A stretch of DNA of 64,000 bases. It comes from Cyanophora paradoxa (taxonomy: Eukaryota > Glaucocystophyceae > Cyanophorales > Cyanophoraceae). Within the stretch, counting starts at the first letter, position 1, and the number at the start of each line of letters is the position of its first letter. The DNA lies in the NCBI GenBank assembly GCA_004431415.1, contig QPMI01000437.1, positions 186,001 through 250,000 on the forward strand, written 5' to 3'. A program made the position numbers and the translations under genes. Positions 34,869 through 45,947 of this stretch are shown here, one piece after another. Under the pieces are notes generated by a model. The model was not told the DNA's origin. It saw only the letters and a program-made list of their open reading frames with translations, and did not search any database.

Positions 34869-35102
34869 TACCGTGTAATACTTATTTACTGCGCCACAAA
34901 TTACTGCATTCCAAAAGTTCTGCGCCGGTAGGCGCTTTACTGCGCTACCAAATTACTGCGTTCCATCGGCCTCGAAAATCTATTATTTGTTAGCAAAGGG
35001 GGTAATACTGCGCTACCAAATTACTGCGTTCTAAAAACTTTGAGCGCAGTAATATGGTAGCGCAGTAGTTATGTCAGCGCGGTAATTATGTATTACACGG
35101 TA
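34869..35102. mobile_element. Modular TIR element 3 (word TTACTGCG)
   Basis: The inverted ends are TACCGTGTAATAC/GTATTACACGGTA, flanked on both sides by GGCCACTGGCC-type palindromes. The inner word AAATTACTGCG or its complement occurs about seven times. Confidence 0.7.
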
Positions 35103-35211
35103 GTGGCCACTGGCCACTGGCCAGTGGCCACTCAGTGAGTAGTACTATGTGACTAGTACTTAGTAGTACTACGGTACTGGGCCACTAGTACCGCTGGCAT
35201 GGGCAGTACTT

Positions 35212-35510
35212 CCGTATAACACAATAATATGACCGGCGCTTTACTATGTCGGTACCAAATTATCATATATAGTATGTCGGTTCGGACATGATCTAACGAC
35301 ATAACCGCCCATATGCATACAATTAACCGCCCCATACAAGCCTGAAAATTTCATGACGACATAATTTGGGACCGTCATATTTCACCAAGAGAAGGGTCAA
35401 GTTTTATAACTGGAGTAGACTAGAGGCTGTGGCCGGTAATTCACCCAAAAAAAAAGTTTTATAACGACATAAATCTGTCCGACGGTCAGCCATATTTTTG
35501 TGTTACACGG
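35212..35510. mobile_element. Modular TIR element 4 (word GACATAAT, relative of element 2)
   Basis: The inverted ends are CCGTATAACACAA/TTGTGTTACACGG (imperfect). It uses the same inner word as element 2 and shares the central block ACCGCCCCATACAAGCCTG with it. Confidence 0.68.
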
Positions 35511-35514
35511 TACT

Positions 35515-35745
35515 GTAACACAAGTATATGTTTTAAATTGCCGTATATATTGCCGAGAGGCCGAATTCGGCAATTTTAAGCCACGGCAATTTTTAGGGGG
35601 TAGAGCTAAACGGCCGCTTTTGTATGGCGTCATAGAAGAAATCCAGAGTTGCGGCAATTTATCGCCACGGCAATTCCGGTTTTGGTCGAATTCGGCAATT
35701 TAACTACGCGGCAATTCAAGCATTCCTACAGTATTCTGTCTTACG
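35515..35745. mobile_element. Modular element 5 (word CGGCAATT), opposite orientation
   Basis: The word AATTGCCG/CGGCAATT occurs about eight times. The centre TAGGGGGTAG is the complement of the CTACCCCCTAA-type centre of element 1, so it appears reversed. The ends are poorly resolved. Confidence 0.55.
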
Positions 35746-36191
35746 GTATATGTACGAGTCAGTGTGACTACCGTACCGTAGTACTACCGTACTGTCTTAC
35801 TGGTACTAGTAGTACTAGTCCGATTCACCGTGGCACGATTCACGACTCACCGTGCCACGGTGGCACGCCGCACGAGCCACGACTCATCGAAATCATGCAT
35901 GGGATGATCACGAGACTCACGAGTCACGACTCGGCGGGTCCAATATCATAGCCTAGTAGTATCGTAGTGGCTAGTGACCAGTCTGCGGCACCGGTAGCTG
36001 CAGCCTTCACAGCAGGCGGGTCAGCTGCAGCCGCTGAGCTTTCAACGGCAGGTGCGCACATGTATATGCGTGCGCTGACATCGGAAGCTTAAGAAACCTG
36101 CGCCGAGCCTTAAAGTCGCTGATCATGACATCGATGCGCAACTTGTGCTGACGGGTGCCTGCATTTCTGCGCGCACAGCTGCAGGTCCAGG
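35746..36191. other. Spacer with short palindromes upstream of the plus-strand gene
   Basis: Repeated CACGAGTC/GACTC(A)C words and TACCGTA words occur. No exon was identified before 36192. It may hold the promoter of the following gene. Confidence 0.4.
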
Positions 36192-37254
36192 ATGGCTCAA
36201 TATGCGCTCCAAAACCCGGAAAACTATGTGCGGGACGTCCTATACACCTACCAGGGGGGAGCTGTCATGAAGCCCAAATACGACGCCAAATGTGTTAATG
36301 ACGTAACGAACAACAACGCGCTATCTGTAGTCCAATTTTTCGAGAAGGCCGACGTGAGTCGAGTTTTCGTTTGTCGCCGTTAACGTTGCAGCCCGCTTGA
36401 CAGGGCGCAGTGCCAGGGAAAGTATTTCGACGTAACCACTGGGTCAAGTCCACATGGCAAGTGGTGGACGCTCCCCAACATAATGAAGACCTCTCTCTCA
36501 AGCATGTGCTTCGAATATAGTACCACGGAATCAATAGGTGCGTTCTCCCGAACTTGTTTCAGAGACGTCTGGTTCGCGTATGCTAATGCTAGCGCTGTTG
36601 CGCAGAGCTCTGCAAGCCAAAGACACTGCCAAACGGGACGAAAACATCATGCGAGAATGGCTACATTCTGAAACTCACCAATGCCCCACACCAGCCAAAC
36701 AAGTTGATTGATACCTGCTGGGAACTGTCGAAAGGATTCGTGAGCTTCCCAATATATATATATATTCATGATCAATTACAGTTGCCTTGATACACTGCTT
36801 CTTCCCGCTCGTTTTCTCCGCAGTTCAACGACTAGTGCGTGTGTGATTCTCTCAGAATTCGAATCTCTCCCCGCAGTTCAATGACAAGATCTAGATCTGA
36901 ATATACATTAATCTGCATGCATATGCGCAGCGGCTTCGAGAAGTACAAGCTGAACGAAGCAAGTACTGCCTTACTGCTGGACTCGGAGACCCAGGTGCGC
37001 ATGCAGATCTAGAATCTCAGCGGCTTGCTGTGGCTACAGCTAGCCGGTCGCAATCAAGATATATCGCATCCATGTGAATGACTCGCATGCGCACCTGATT
37101 TCGAATTCCGATGCGATCACGAGCAGGCCATGTCAGAGGAGGAGATGAACGGGTTCTTGTTCGCCGACGATGACATCGACGCCGACACTGACGCGGAGCT
37201 CGCCGACATCGCTGCCGAGGCCGGCCAGGTCACTCTCTACGTCGAGGATGCGTG
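36192..37254 (+). CDS. Unrecognised multi-exon protein with acidic C-terminus, right copy
   Basis: Exon 1 (36192-36353) starts ATG and reads MAQYALQNPENYVRDVLYTY, later NNALSVVQFFEKAD, with a GTGAGT donor. An exon near 36402-36505 reads GAVPGKVFRRNHWVKSTWQ then VVDAPQHNEDLSLKH. An exon near 36607-36740 reads LCKPKTLPNGTKTSCENGYI, then LIDTCWELSKGF, with a GTGAGC donor. An exon near 36932-36995 reads GFEKYKLNEASTALLLDSETQ-like sequence. The terminal exon (about 37126-37254) reads MSEEEMNGFLFADDDIDADT and ends LYVEDA. Exon order and phases parallel the minus copy at 31584-32540, whereas only the last exons lie in the near-identical arms; the upstream exons have diverged strongly. The junction between the second and third exons is unresolved. 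The function is not recognised. Confidence 0.55.
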
Positions 37255-38162
37255 AGCCGCTTTTATTCACGTATACACGTGCACGGTGCGCAATGTCAAC
37301 TGCAAGTAGTAGCGTCAATTGCAAGTAGTTGTTCTATAGCTAATTGCCGCAGTGCGACTCGCCGCAGAATCGAAATGCACATGGGTCCCGATTATGATTT
37401 CCCCTCTGTAGAGGACGATCCCGAAGGCTCAGACCTTCGGTGCCGTCCGTCTTGTATACACGTACGCGTATCTTCGAATTCATGCTCCGAAAAGAATCGA
37501 AACGAACTTCGGAAGGAACCGTTGAACGCAATATTTTTAATCCTCAAGCTCATGCTACGCTGACGTGCACGGTCACTAGCTATAGTACTGATGCATGTCG
37601 TAGAGATGGCTATAGTACTTATGCATGTCGTGGAGATGGCCATATGCATGGGACCCGCGCGCGGCCGATCGCGATCGCGAGCTCGAGTTTAAAGAGTGAT
37701 TTTGAGGTTGCCGTGTCGTTTCCACATTGAGATCTAGATCTGTGGCTGTAGGACTGTCGGACTCACCTTGAGACTCGCGATCGGGCACGAGCGCCTTCGC
37801 CGAGTCGGGCGCCCAAAGGCCCGCTCAGCGGCTCCTTCGGGTCGAGCGCTTGAGATCTGCACGTTCGAATTCCTTATTCGCGATCGAGCCTGACCATGCC
37901 GATTGCGAGACGCATGCATCACCGGCACGTGTCGCGATCGTAGTAGGAGTACAAGCAGGTGGCGAGCCCCCCCCGCATGCGCACCCCCCCACTTACTGAT
38001 GACCGTCGGACATAGCGAAAGAAATTGACACGCAGAAATGAATTTTTATGAAGGGCCACTGACTTGCCACTGACTTGCCGTGCGCGTCAGTTGGGCCCGG
38101 GGAAGGGAATTTAACTACGGGGAAGGGAAAGGGAAGGGCGATTCGGGGGCCACCACGGGAAA
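36976..38162 (-). repeat. Right arm of 1.2-kb inverted repeat
   Basis: This is the partner of 30656-31868 and holds the last one or two exons of the plus-strand gene. The C/G run at its outer part (37966-37992) is far shorter than in the left arm. Confidence 0.88.
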
Positions 38163-39560
38163 GATTGCCAAGTTGCAAGGGGGGAAAGAAGACCGAAGGG
38201 CTTCTCCCAGCTTGCTTCCCGTTCCTTCGCTTCAGCCAAAATTTTTCTAGGAGGCCGTTTTCGAGGGCCAGTCTGCAACAAAAATGTTTTTTATTCGCGT
38301 TCCGATTGGCTTGGTGGATCGGTCAGCTCTCGACTTTCGAGCGTCAAACTCGAGCTCGCGAGAGCTCTTTCGACTCGGGAAAAGTGGTTTTCGAGGGGAA
38401 AACCAACTTCTCTCTCACTCCGCATGGAACCACTTCTCCCTAGCTGTCTCCTCTAGATTAATATTTCGGCTTCGTCGACGTCGCAGTGCGCCGCGTACGC
38501 CGCACGGTACCCGTGCCGCCTGGACTACTTTTCACTGCATCGATATCAAGCTTGCACCGCAGCACCGCCTACCAAGCACGCGCCGCTGCCCGCAGCCGAG
38601 CACGCTGCCCGGCACTCGTGCTTGAGCTTGCACCGCAAAACCGCTTGCGTCGCTGCCTAGCTGCACCGCTGATCGCAGCCGAGCACGCCCGGCCGTCCAG
38701 ACCGTGCTCTCTTGCTGCGCTCAGCACGCCGCCGAAATCGAGCTTATACCGCAGAACCGCGTGCGCCGCTGCCCGCAGCCGAGCACGCCGGCCGGGCCGG
38801 GCGCTCTTGTTGCGCGCGACCCCGAGGGGAGGACTCTGCGCATGTGCATGCCACTAGGACTCTTTCATTAGATCCCGGTCCCCCCCTTGCACCCCCGGCG
38901 CGAAAATCGCGGCCGGGCCACTAGTAATATCGATCTCGCGACCCTCGGTGCACGCGTACCTGGCCGAAGCGGAAAGGCCGCGGCGGCGCAATCGCGAGGC
39001 CGGCGGCCGCGGCGCATGTATATATATACAATGATAGGGAAGTCACTCACTGAGTCAGTTAGCGGTAAGCATCCGTAATTTATATATCTACCTATCCCCC
39101 TCTATTTATCTACCTATCTACCTAAGTGCTTTTTCGCTATACCTAGCTTTTATAATTAGCTCTTACCCCTTTAGCTTGTCACAGTGTCTCTCTTTCAAAT
39201 ATTGTCTTTCTTCGAATTCGTCTTCCGAGTTCCAGCCCATGTCACTAACTTTAGTAAGGTCCCGTTTGTCTCTAACCTAGTAGAGTGACTCCAGATCTAT
39301 GCCCTCGTCTTTGCTGTACACGCGTATACGTACGTGTACATGAATTCGAACGGCGCTCGCCCCTTCGATCTTGTCATGTCATCATGAATGCTTTGAAAGT
39401 CTTCACTGATCATCCACACGTGCACATGTACACATGTATACGTACACGCTATGCACAGAGCAACGTTAACTAAATACTAAAAAAATCCAGATCTAAATTG
39501 ATTGTATATATCTGCGAACAGCGTCGCTGGAGGGATGGCGGGATGGAATTATTGCTATCA
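38163..39560 (+). repeat. Composite of relatives of the 21.5-26.8 kb repeats
   Basis: Three blocks seen elsewhere appear in a permuted order. 38163-38460 resembles 22080-22400; 38480-38960 resembles 25740-26030 and 26690-26780; 39030-39560 resembles 21550-21930 at lower identity. The permutation is what one expects when a copy derives from a tandem array. No coding support. Confidence 0.65.
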
Positions 39561-39704
39561 ATCAATCTCCGAATTCGAAAGCTGCGAGAAAGGGCTACGT
39601 ACGCGTGCAGCAACCCGCGCGCGGGCGCGACATTGTCGAACCAGACTTACTACGTTAGCTCTTATAATTATCGGATATAAATGAATTCGCAAATACAACT
39701 GAGG

Positions 39705-40390
39705 TGTCCATCTGTGTCAAGTCGAGAGATGAACCTACGGGACTAAGCCTTTCGGCCATCGGACCGGGTGGAGCTCGGATGTGGAAATAGCTGGAGAGAC
39801 TACCCCGGGGACTAGGTCTAGCGCTGCAGAGAAAGGAAGATCCTACGTGGGAAGAGAGTCACTACCCAAGGACGAGGAGGAAGCAGAGGTCTGGAGGACG
39901 AAGCGAGCTGCAGCTGGGACTATGCCTAGTTAGCTATAGCCTCCGGGAAGGCGCTCTATAATCTAAACCACTCTGTACACGCTAGTATACGGCCCGCCGT
40001 GTCGCCAGCACGGCGGGTGCGGGTCTGGCCATGGGGGCTCGCTCGTCCAAGAGCGGGCCTGGAGGAGCCGCCGGGCTCAAGGATTCGGGGGGTGTTGACC
40101 GGGGAGGAGGGGGAGGCAGGGGGTACGGGACGGGAGGGCGAGGGGCAGCAGTGGACAGTGGGAGGGGGAGAGGACCGGTACCGGGTCGGGCAACCGCGGT
40201 CGGGAGTATAGGGAGGTTCCAGTGGCGCATTCCGCCGGGCCGGGTTTCCAGCCGCCTGCCGACCGCCTCCCCCCCGCCGCGGGCAATGACGAGCCCCCCC
40301 CCGCAGCGGTCTGTCCGCCCCGGCCTGGCGCGTGGCCGGGGCAGGAGCAGGCAGGCTCGGCGGCCGACAGACGACCTTCCACCCGGAAAC
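39705..40390 (-). mobile_element. Dispersed ~690-bp repeat, truncated copy R1
   Basis: It is a close relative of 43815-44500 in the same orientation and a diverged inverted relative of 29840-30620. Shared ends are CTGAGGTGTCCATCTGTGTC at the low-coordinate side and GACGACCTTCCACC at the other. On the minus strand a frame runs to a common C-terminus ACTEWFRL. It is probably the 3' part of a longer element. Confidence 0.6.
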
Positions 40391-42420
40391 GTTAGCTCTT
40401 ATCATATGCATGTCCAAGTTCAACGGTTCATGGCTGAACACTGTAAACTTGGGTCGTATCCTGGCCCTACGTATACGAAATCTACAATAAAGAAAATTGG
40501 GCCCCCCCCATAATTTTTTCCCAGGTGCCCGCCCGATTCCCTCGAGACGGCACCCACTGGGCAACCGCCCCCCGCAATTTCTCCCCTCCGTCCCAGCACC
40601 ATGCCCTATCGGTGCCCGCTCGGTGATTGGTCGGTGTCGCCCCCTTCCCCTCTCATATATCATATGCATATATCTTCTACCCGGCTCGACCACTAGCGCA
40701 CGCTCGGTCCAGTTACCCGCTATCGGTGACCAATCGGTGCCCTGTCCGTGTCGCGTGCGTGCCCTCAGGAAGGAATCCTCCCCCCCAGACCCGTACCCGG
40801 GTCTTTGGATCTGGAACCGAGAATCCTAACCGCTAGGCTAAAACCGCAACCGAAATCGGAAATTCTCAGGCGGGTATTTGAACCGCCTCCACCCACGATT
40901 CGGAAGGAAGGTGGGACCCTGGAAAAATTTCAAGCCCCCACGACGCAACACGGCGCCGCAGCGAGCACTGCGAGCGACGCAGCGCATGGTAAATATCGCT
41001 AACATACCGCTGGAAAGGTCAAATTCAAGCTCGCATTCACGCCAAAAGTTTTGAAACGATCCGACTCACTCGAAAATTTGATCCACATGCATGGGCCAGC
41101 CGATTCCTGTCCGACAATGCACGAGAGCAATGCGCATAGATGCGCATAGACTTAAAAAAAGCCTGCGTCGCCCCGAAATTCGCCTTCGAGCGCCAGCGAA
41201 GCACGAGAAGGCAAACTGCAGCAAAAATGCGATTCTGCACTCTCCCATCGAACTTTCCGCGCGCCCACGCCGCGGCGCATGCGCAGAACAATAGTATAAG
41301 CATTTGAGATATAGAGAAAGCATTCCGTTCGCTCTCTAGATGCGCCGGGCCGCGAGAACCCAGGCGTCCCCGAAAATTCGATCCTGCACGGACCTGAACA
41401 TGTACATCTGTCCTCGCGCCCTCGCATCCTGACGCATGCGCTTCGCTAAAGTATTTATTTGACAGCTTTACAAAGTTTTGCGCAAGCTCTGCGGCCGGCA
41501 CAGAGCACGAAAACTCAGCCGTCGCCAAAAATTCGATCCTGCAGAGACCTCCAGCTGCACATCGATATCTTTCCGCCCGCCCTTGCCTCCGCAGCCCTAG
41601 GCCAGCACTGCGGCAGATCAATACTTTATGCATTCGAGATTCTGTTTAAGCGATTCACAGGCTCCGAGGCTCTGTACATGCGCCTGACCACGAGAACCCC
41701 GCCCCGGCCCGGCCCTCTCAGTGCACGTGCACATGCACGTGGCACATCCGATGATCTCTCCTCGAAACTCTCGCCTAGGCCTTAATTAATCTAGATCTCC
41801 TACCCCAATTACAATACCGCCCAATATAAGAAAAATCAATGTCCTAGGCCTTTTCCTCTCGCCTCCGCAGCCCTAACTAGCACTGGGCTCACGAAAATTG
41901 CGAAACAGATCTACTTACAGATCTACCTCGAGCTCGTGTACTGATTTAAATCAATGTCCTTTCCCTTCGATCTACACTAATCAAACGAATGTTGACGGGT
42001 GGGAAGGGGTGGGGGGAGGGGGGGGGGGGCCTTCCCCGCGTGAGCGGGTGTCTTGTAATTTCTTGTTGATTCAGTTATATATATATATATATAATATAAT
42101 TATCCAATAAAAGTCAACTCGATACTAGAGTCGATGGCCCAGAGCGATTAGGCGCGGGGCGACACGCAATAAGAATGTTGCACATTCAAGCCTTGAAGCG
42201 GCGGTGTACAAGCACGCGGACCAGGGTCCGGCAATCTTTCACACTGTGACACGGCGATTGCACCATGCAGAAAATGCTTATTCAACACTAATAATGCACC
42301 TCTACATCTCAGTAAGGCATCCTTAAGTTCAGAAACTGAGATCAGGCATAGCAAGTGAAAGTGAGACAATTGCAAGCTGAACCCGTATCGATTTGCGGAG
42401 CACTAGCACAGCAGCAGCAA
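40391..42420. other. Repeat-rich region without a supported gene
   Basis: From about 41030 to 41760 diverged units of ~190-240 bp recur, marked by AAAATTCGATCCTGCA and GCGCATGCGC-type words. A tRNA-like but unfoldable stretch lies at 40795-40890. A (TA)n run is at 42077-42100 and a G run at 42011-42030. I see no exon with support. Confidence 0.5.
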
Positions 42421-42605
42421 TGGCAATGCCTAACGACGATAAAGTAATAAACTGCGTTTACAGCGTGCATTCAAAATGCGAAAACTAGACTAAGCAGCGT
42501 GCCACAACCCTGCAGCTGGGTCCGAACTGTGCGCGGTCTGGATCTCGGCGGCGGGACACAGCGAGGGCGGCCTAGCTATATATAGCGACCCATGATGTGA
42601 TATGA

Positions 42606-45068
42606 TTAGGGGGACCCGGTCCCGGACGGGCCGGATCCGGAAGGGGCGGGGCCCGGGCCCGGGGCGGGGGCGGGGGCGGGGCGGGCGGGGCGGGCGAGGC
42701 GCTGGACGGCGTCGAGGAGGAGCTCCCGCCGGACAGGCTTCAGGATGTAATCTGTGCACGGCGCCCGGGCCGTCAGTCAGCCAGCCGTCAGTCAGGCGAG
42801 GGGCGGATCCGGACGAGCGAGGGGCGCAGCGAGCTCTAGAGCAGCACCATCATCTTGTGAGGGTTCTCATACATTTATGTATCTTTTTATGCTCTCATGT
42901 CGGTGGCTAGAGCTTTTGGTTCTTTTTACATCTAGAGCGGTCTAGATCTTGAGTTCTAGATCTTGGTTCTCTTCTAGGTCTAGAGCGGCCTCGGCGGGGC
43001 TGGGCATGGCGGGGCGGGGCGGGGCGGGGCGGGGGGCACCGTCGGCGCCGAGGCTGAAGCACTGCTCGGCGGCCCCCGAGATGGCGTTCGCCGTCTGCGC
43101 GGCCGGGCGGGGGTGAGTGGGGGGGGGGGCAGATTGTTGTGTCCTTATAATCTTGGACGGGGCGGGGCGGGGGGGGGCAGGGCAGGGCGGCTCGGACCAT
43201 GAAGACGATGGGGATGCGGCGGCGGGGCCGCGCCCCCGCCCCCGCCCCCGCCTCCGCTCCAGCCCCCGCCTCGGCCTCCAGCTCCCGAATCTTCCGCGTC
43301 GCCTCCCGCCCGTCCATCTGACAGGCCGATGTCAGCTTCGATTCACCGGGAACTTTATTAATCTTTAGCTTCGATTTAGATCCCTCAATCTTTAGATCCC
43401 TCTATCTTTAGATCCCTCTATCTTTAGATCCCTCTATCTTTAGATCCCTCTATCTTTAGATCCCTCTATCTTTAGATCCCTCTATCTTTAGATCCCTCTA
43501 TCTTTAGATCCCTCTATCTTTAGATCCCTCTATCTTTAGATCCCTCTATCTTTAGATCCCTCAATCTTTAGATCCCTCAATCTTTAGATCCCTCAATCTT
43601 AGATTTAGATTCACCAGGGACTTTAGAGCCCTCAGCTCCTTTTATCTTAGATGTACGGGCATCTCTCGCCCATCCATCTGATACGCAAGGCCCCTTGGCA
43701 CCCTCTATCTTAGATTTGCTAGGTCCCTTAGGTCCTTTTATCTTTGATTCTCCTAGGGCGCACGAGCGCTATTAAATGAATTCGCACACACCGAGACAAA
43801 TGGCTAGAGATATAGCTGAGGTGTCCATCTGTGTCAAGTCGAGAGATGAACCTACGGGACTAAGCCTTTCGGACATCGGACCGGGTGGAGCTCGGATATG
43901 GACGTAACTGGAAACGCTACCCCGGGGACTAAGTCTAGATCTAGAGCTGCAGCACAGGAAGGATCCTACGCGGGAAGGGAAGTGACTACCCAGGGACGAG
44001 AATAGAAATCAGAGGTGGGCAGCAAAGTGAGCTGCAGCTGTAGCTAGCGCTATGCCTAGTAAGCTAGGGCCTCCGAGAGGGCGCACTATAATCTGAACCA
44101 CTCTGTACACGCTAGAGAACGGCCCGCCGTGTCGTCGGCACGGCGGGTCGGGTCGGGGGCTCGCTCGTCCGAGAGCAAGCCTGGTGGAGCCGCCAGGCTC
44201 AGAGCATTCGGGGAAGATTGGTCGGGGGGAAGGGGGACGGGGCAGGGAGGGGGGCACGGCATGGAGCGACGTTGGGCGGTGGGAAAGGACGGGGGAGGAC
44301 CGGGTCGGGCAGCCGCGGTCGGGAGGAGGGAGGCTCCAGTGGCGCGTTCCGCCGGGCTTCCAGCCGCCCGCCGACCGCCTCCCCCCCACCGCGGGCAGTG
44401 ACGAGCCCCCTCCGCGGCGGTCCGGCCGCCCCGGCCTGGCGCGTGGCCGGGGCAGGCGCCGGTGGGTTCAGCGGCCGACCGACGACCTTCCACCTGGCAG
44501 CCCGCACCACCGTCCCCTCCCTGGGGTAGCGGGAGATCAGCAGAGCAGAAGGGGCGGAGGGGGTGGGGGATGGGGCCGTGGGGGAGGGCGACTGGGGCAA
44601 CTGGCGAGAGAGGGCAGGGGGGGAGAGAGCAGCGGTGGCGGCGGGAGGCGAGCGTGTCGGCGGTAGTGAGGGGGGTGTGGAGGCGCAGGTCGCGCAGGCG
44701 ACGGCGGGTCGGCGGCGGGCGCGAGGGCCCGGCGAGCGGCCGTAGGTGATAGGTTGAGAGTGAGGTCGTCAGTGGGCGTAGCGATGGAGTCCTAGGGCGC
44801 ACGAGGGGCATCTCTTGGTCCATGAGGACGAGGCCGAAGGCGGCGGGGTCGGCGGCGTAGGCGCGCACGCCCTCCAGCCCGTTGCCCGCCACTGTGACTT
44901 TGTGGCCCGCCGCCTCCAGCATCTTCCGCGCCACCAGCACGCTGCGGTCATGATCGGTGAGTTCATGATATGATCACCGAGTTCAGTGATCAGGATCGTC
45001 GTGGGGCGCACTTGGTGGCGTTGTCCTCGACGAGGAGGCCTAGGATTGAGACGGGCTCGCGGGTGCTA
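42606..45068 (-). CDS. Duplicated receiver (REC) domain of the hybrid kinase, copy B
   Basis: Five exons encode a full response-regulator receiver: about 45068-45012 ([17 protein letters not shown]), 44941-44803 ([19 protein letters not shown] ... [10 protein letters not shown]), 43317-43198 ([16 protein letters not shown] ... IPIVFM), 43094-43040 ([19 protein letters not shown]) and 42751-42606 ([20 protein letters not shown], stop). The acidic pair (ED), phospho-acceptor Asp in LVLMD and Lys in ILKP are all present, and phases match copy A at 46131-47599. It is part of a ~3-kb direct duplication and has only a short upstream relict of kinase sequence ([17 protein letters not shown], near 45200). 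It could be a second, alternative 3' end of the kinase gene, a free-standing receiver, or a young unexpressed copy. Confidence 0.6.
43376..43600. repeat. 16-bp minisatellite in the receiver intron
   Basis: About 13-14 copies of TCTATCTTTAGATCCC (late units TCAATC...) stand in the intron between the second and third receiver exons of copy B. Copy A has only a few units at the same place (46845-46915), so the array expanded or contracted after the duplication. Confidence 0.9.
43815..44500 (-). mobile_element. Dispersed ~690-bp repeat, truncated copy R2
   Basis: It is nearly collinear with R1 (39705-40390). It lies inside an intron of receiver copy B and is absent from the same intron of copy A, so it inserted after, or was lost following, the duplication. 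Confidence 0.6.
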
Positions 45069-45240
45069 GAGACAGACCTGTGGCGAGAAGTAAGTAAGTA
45101 AGCAAGAAAGCAAGTTCGGGCCCGGAAACTCGTTTTGGACTATACTCTCGTGGGACAGACCTCGAGCTCGCGGCCCTCGGTGGCCGAGGCGGAGAGGCGG
45201 CGCGAGATCATCTGTCCATCGAGAAGCCTCTGAATAGAAT

Positions 45241-45947
45241 CTGTTTGCAATGGCCGGGTCGCTCTGTGAGCGCGCGCGAGCCTGCAGCTGGCCATGGACC
45301 GCAAACTTCGGCAGCTTGAAGGCAGGGAGCGCGAAAATCGCCGAGCCACCTGCTGCATGAGCTGCTAGGCCTAGGGCTTGGCGCGCGCCGCGGGGCCAGC
45401 ACCACGGAGCGCCGCTGTTCGCTGTTCCAAGCTGTTTTTGGTGAGACGGTGTACCCCCCCACCAACGTCTCGGAGTCCAAATTTCGAACTCCCTAGCCCT
45501 CCGCTAGCCAACCAGATGAAGCTGGCCCAGCGGCCGCCGCCCGGGACTTCAGAGCGGTTGCTGGTCGCCAGAGGCGTCGAATTTCGCAGCTAGCGCTGCT
45601 CTTCCGGAGCCGCGGCCGGGATCCGGACCTGGTACCTGGTCCGGGCGGCGGGCCCGCGCCGCGCGCTGCGAGGGCCCGCGCGGCGAGCGGCACGGCTACG
45701 GCAGCGCGGGGCGCAAGGCGGGGCGCGCGCTGAGCCCGCGGATCCGAAACGCGGCGCTAGCCCAGCGGTCGGGGCGCGCGCCCGGCGCCCTATTGGGCGC
45801 GCGTTCGAGCCCGGGCGGGGCGACGGGGGGGAACAGGGGGGGCCCCGCGGGCCTGCGCCGGCCTTGCTCCCGCCTTTGCGGGGGCCTTCCGTGGGGGCCT
45901 GGAGGGCGTTCTCGCGCCGTTTTCGCGCCCCCGGGCGCCCCGCCTAA
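45241..45947. other. Spacer between the duplicated receiver blocks
   Basis: GC-rich and full of GGCGCGC-type words. A tRNA-like T-loop (GTTCGAG) near 45805 does not fold into a tRNA. I see no exon. Confidence 0.45.

Larger units (their letters stand above)
42423..45240 (-). repeat. Direct duplication, copy B
   Basis: It matches 45948-48760 in the same orientation. The blocks shared include the 3' flank (AACGACGATAAAGTA / GATGAAGCA...), all receiver exons and the short stretch CGCGGCCCTCGGTGGCCGAG. The copies differ by the R2 insertion, the minisatellite length and the loss in copy B of the region matching 47600-48690. Confidence 0.85.

Noticed and set aside
38163-40390. LTR retrotransposon suspected from repeated blocks
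   Set aside because: No pair of direct long terminal repeats, no primer-binding site and no integrase or reverse-transcriptase motifs were found.
40795-40890. tRNA-like words on the minus strand (T-arm-like GGCGGTTCAAAT followed by a D-arm-like TAGCCTAGCGGTTAGGA), perhaps a permuted tRNA
   Set aside because: No acceptor stem pairs, the T-stem does not close with a 7-nt loop, and no anticodon stem forms. Best read as chance or a degenerate tRNA-derived repeat.
42490-42759. Open frame reading through the receiver C-terminus in another frame to 42490
   Set aside because: The receiver frame ([11 protein letters not shown]...) is the conserved one and stops at 42606; the longer frame is a Pro/Arg-rich shadow.
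43376-43600. Regular 16-bp array considered as CRISPR
   Set aside because: Units are directly adjacent with no unique spacers; it is a minisatellite in a eukaryotic intron.
45740-45830. tRNA-like stretch with TAGCCCAGCGGTCGGGG and GTTCGAG
   Set aside because: The T-stem and acceptor do not pair; the sequence is generally GGCGCGC-rich, so such words arise easily.
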